From: Bradyrhizobium sp. RD5-C2
Lineage (GTDB): Bacteria; Pseudomonadota; Alphaproteobacteria; Rhizobiales; Xanthobacteraceae
DNA length: 64,000 nt
Reading direction: 5' to 3'
NCBI RefSeq assembly: GCF_019972155.1
Contig: NZ_BOVL01000013.1
Location: 124,001-188,000, forward strand
This document shows, in pieces, positions 63,189-64,000 of this stretch (positions are counted from its first letter, which is position 1; every line of letters begins with the position of its first letter). The position numbers and the translations under genes are program-made. The notes beneath the pieces are model-generated. The model made no database searches. It saw nothing but the letters and a program-made list of their open reading frames with translations, and was not told the DNA's origin.

Positions 63189-64000
63189 ATGAAACTGAGT
63201 GCTGCGATTGCCGTCGTCCTGATCTGGTCGTGCCTTCCTGCGACTGCGCAGCAAGGCGGTGCCGCCCTCTACGCGCAGCGCTGTGCGCAGTGCCACGACA
63301 GCACCAACACCGATATTCGCGCGCCGAGCCGCACCGCGCTGCAATCGAAGTCGTTCGATGAAGTTCTGGGTGCGATCACCACCGGCGCGATGTCGTCCTT
63401 CGCGCAGGGACTGAGCAATGACGAGCGGGCGGCGATCGCTTCACTCGTCACCGGCAAGGCTGCCTCGCATGCGTCGGCCGCCAGTGCAGGCCAATGCGCG
63501 CAGAGCGAGGCCGGTTTCCCGCAGCCGATCGATGGACCACGGTGGAACGGCTGGGGCACGGATCTCAACAACAGCCGGTTTCAACCGGCGGCCATGGCCG
63601 GCCTCACGCCAGACCAGGTCCCGCGGCTACGTCTGAAGTGGGCGTTCGGGTTTCCTGGTACGTCCGCTGCCTACGCTCAGCCGGCGGTCATCGGCGGCTT
63701 GCTGTTCGTCGGCGGCGGCGATCGCAAGGTCCATGCCCTCGACGCCAAAACCGGATGCACCCGCTGGGTGTATCCGACCGAGGCGCCGGTCAGGGCGGCC
63801 ATCAGTCTTGTCCCGATGGAAAATGGCCAATCCGCCATCGTCTTCGGCGATGTGCTCGCCAACGTCTACGCGGTGAATGCGACGACCGGCGCGTTGATCT
63901 GGAAGAGCAAGGTCGAGGATCATCCGGCCGCGCGGATTACCGGTGCGCCGACCTTCTATTCCGGCGTTGTCTATGTCGGGGTGTCATCGATCGAGGAGGC
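63189..64000 (+). CDS. Quinohaemoprotein dehydrogenase (cytochrome c plus PQQ propeller), N-terminal part
   Basis: The frame is open from ATG 63189 to the window end (270 codons). A signal peptide (MKLSAAIAVVLIWSCLPATA) precedes a cytochrome c domain with the haem motif CAQCH (Cys32, Cys35, His36). Then comes a beta-propeller (from about 110) with repeats such as WNGWGTDLNNSRFQPA, LFVGGGDRKVHALDAKTGCTRWVY and VYAVNATTGALIWK. An N-terminal cytochrome followed by a PQQ propeller recalls polyvinyl-alcohol dehydrogenase-like quinohaemoproteins. It acts in the periplasm on an alcohol; the substrate and most of the propeller lie outside the window. Confidence 0.85.
   Translation, partial: MKLSAAIAVVLIWSCLPATAQQGGAALYAQRCAQCHDSTNTDIRAPSRTALQSKSFDEVLGAITTGAMSSFAQGLSNDERAAIASLVTGKAASHASAASAGQCAQSEAGFPQPIDGPRWNGWGTDLNNSRFQPAAMAGLTPDQVPRLRLKWAFGFPGTSAAYAQPAVIGGLLFVGGGDRKVHALDAKTGCTRWVYPTEAPVRAAISLVPMENGQSAIVFGDVLANVYAVNATTGALIWKSKVEDHPAARITGAPTFYSGVVYVGVSSIEE

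Overview
The window is about 64 kb of GC-rich DNA with tightly packed genes, many joined by 1- or 4-base start/stop overlaps. Gene content, protein style and the abundance of Liv-type transporters with acyl-CoA enzymes suggest a Bradyrhizobium-like alphaproteobacterium (Nitrobacteraceae). That placement comes from recognising protein families by eye, not from a search. I see no rRNA, tRNA, insertion sequence, phage gene or CRISPR array.

Layout. 0-7.5 kb: an EVE-domain protein (cut by the window edge) and an SRPBCC protein behind a striking palindrome, a triple-rhodanese protein, glycogen synthesis (glgC-glgA), a small hypothetical protein, an exported serine hydrolase and a DUF417 membrane protein. 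7.6-37.7 kb: one large catabolic region with two TetR regulators, three acyl-CoA ligases, acyl-CoA dehydrogenase, two enoyl-CoA hydratases, two SDRs, a DUF35/thiolase-like pair, a nitronate monooxygenase-like flavoprotein, a CrtI-like FAD oxidoreductase, a two-subunit Rieske oxygenase, an ACAD10/11-LvaA-like phosphotransferase with a small partner, a TesB-like thioesterase, a hydrolase and a quinone reductase. It also has a complete Liv ABC importer and three solute-binding proteins. A 19-base motif recurs at three of its promoters (16107, 30885, 34224), which argues for one TetR regulon. The natural reading is import of a carboxylic acid, CoA activation, ring or chain hydroxylation, and beta-oxidation; the substrate is not evident.

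38.2-43.5 kb: an iron or chelate uptake operon (TonB receptor, FutA-like binding protein lacking its tyrosine pair, PepSY membrane protein) and a DUF4269 protein. 43.6-48.2 kb: isocitrate lyase (aceA), divergent from a RamB/ScfR-like fatty-acyl regulator with TTGTAAG repeats between them, and serA.

48.5-63 kb: a sugar locus that reads as 2-deoxyribose or ribose catabolism. An eight-gene leftward operon (deoC, a double-domain ALDH16-type dehydrogenase, rbsD/fucU, a PfkB sugar kinase, and a four-gene ABC importer) diverges from a DeoR-family regulator. A TGTTA-n6-TAACA site lies between them. A second, Rbs-type ABC importer follows, with a related site upstream. Expected flow: sugar import, phosphorylation, cleavage by DERA to glyceraldehyde-3-phosphate and acetaldehyde, and oxidation of acetaldehyde by the ALDH. 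The window ends inside a quinohaemoprotein (cytochrome c plus PQQ propeller) dehydrogenase gene.
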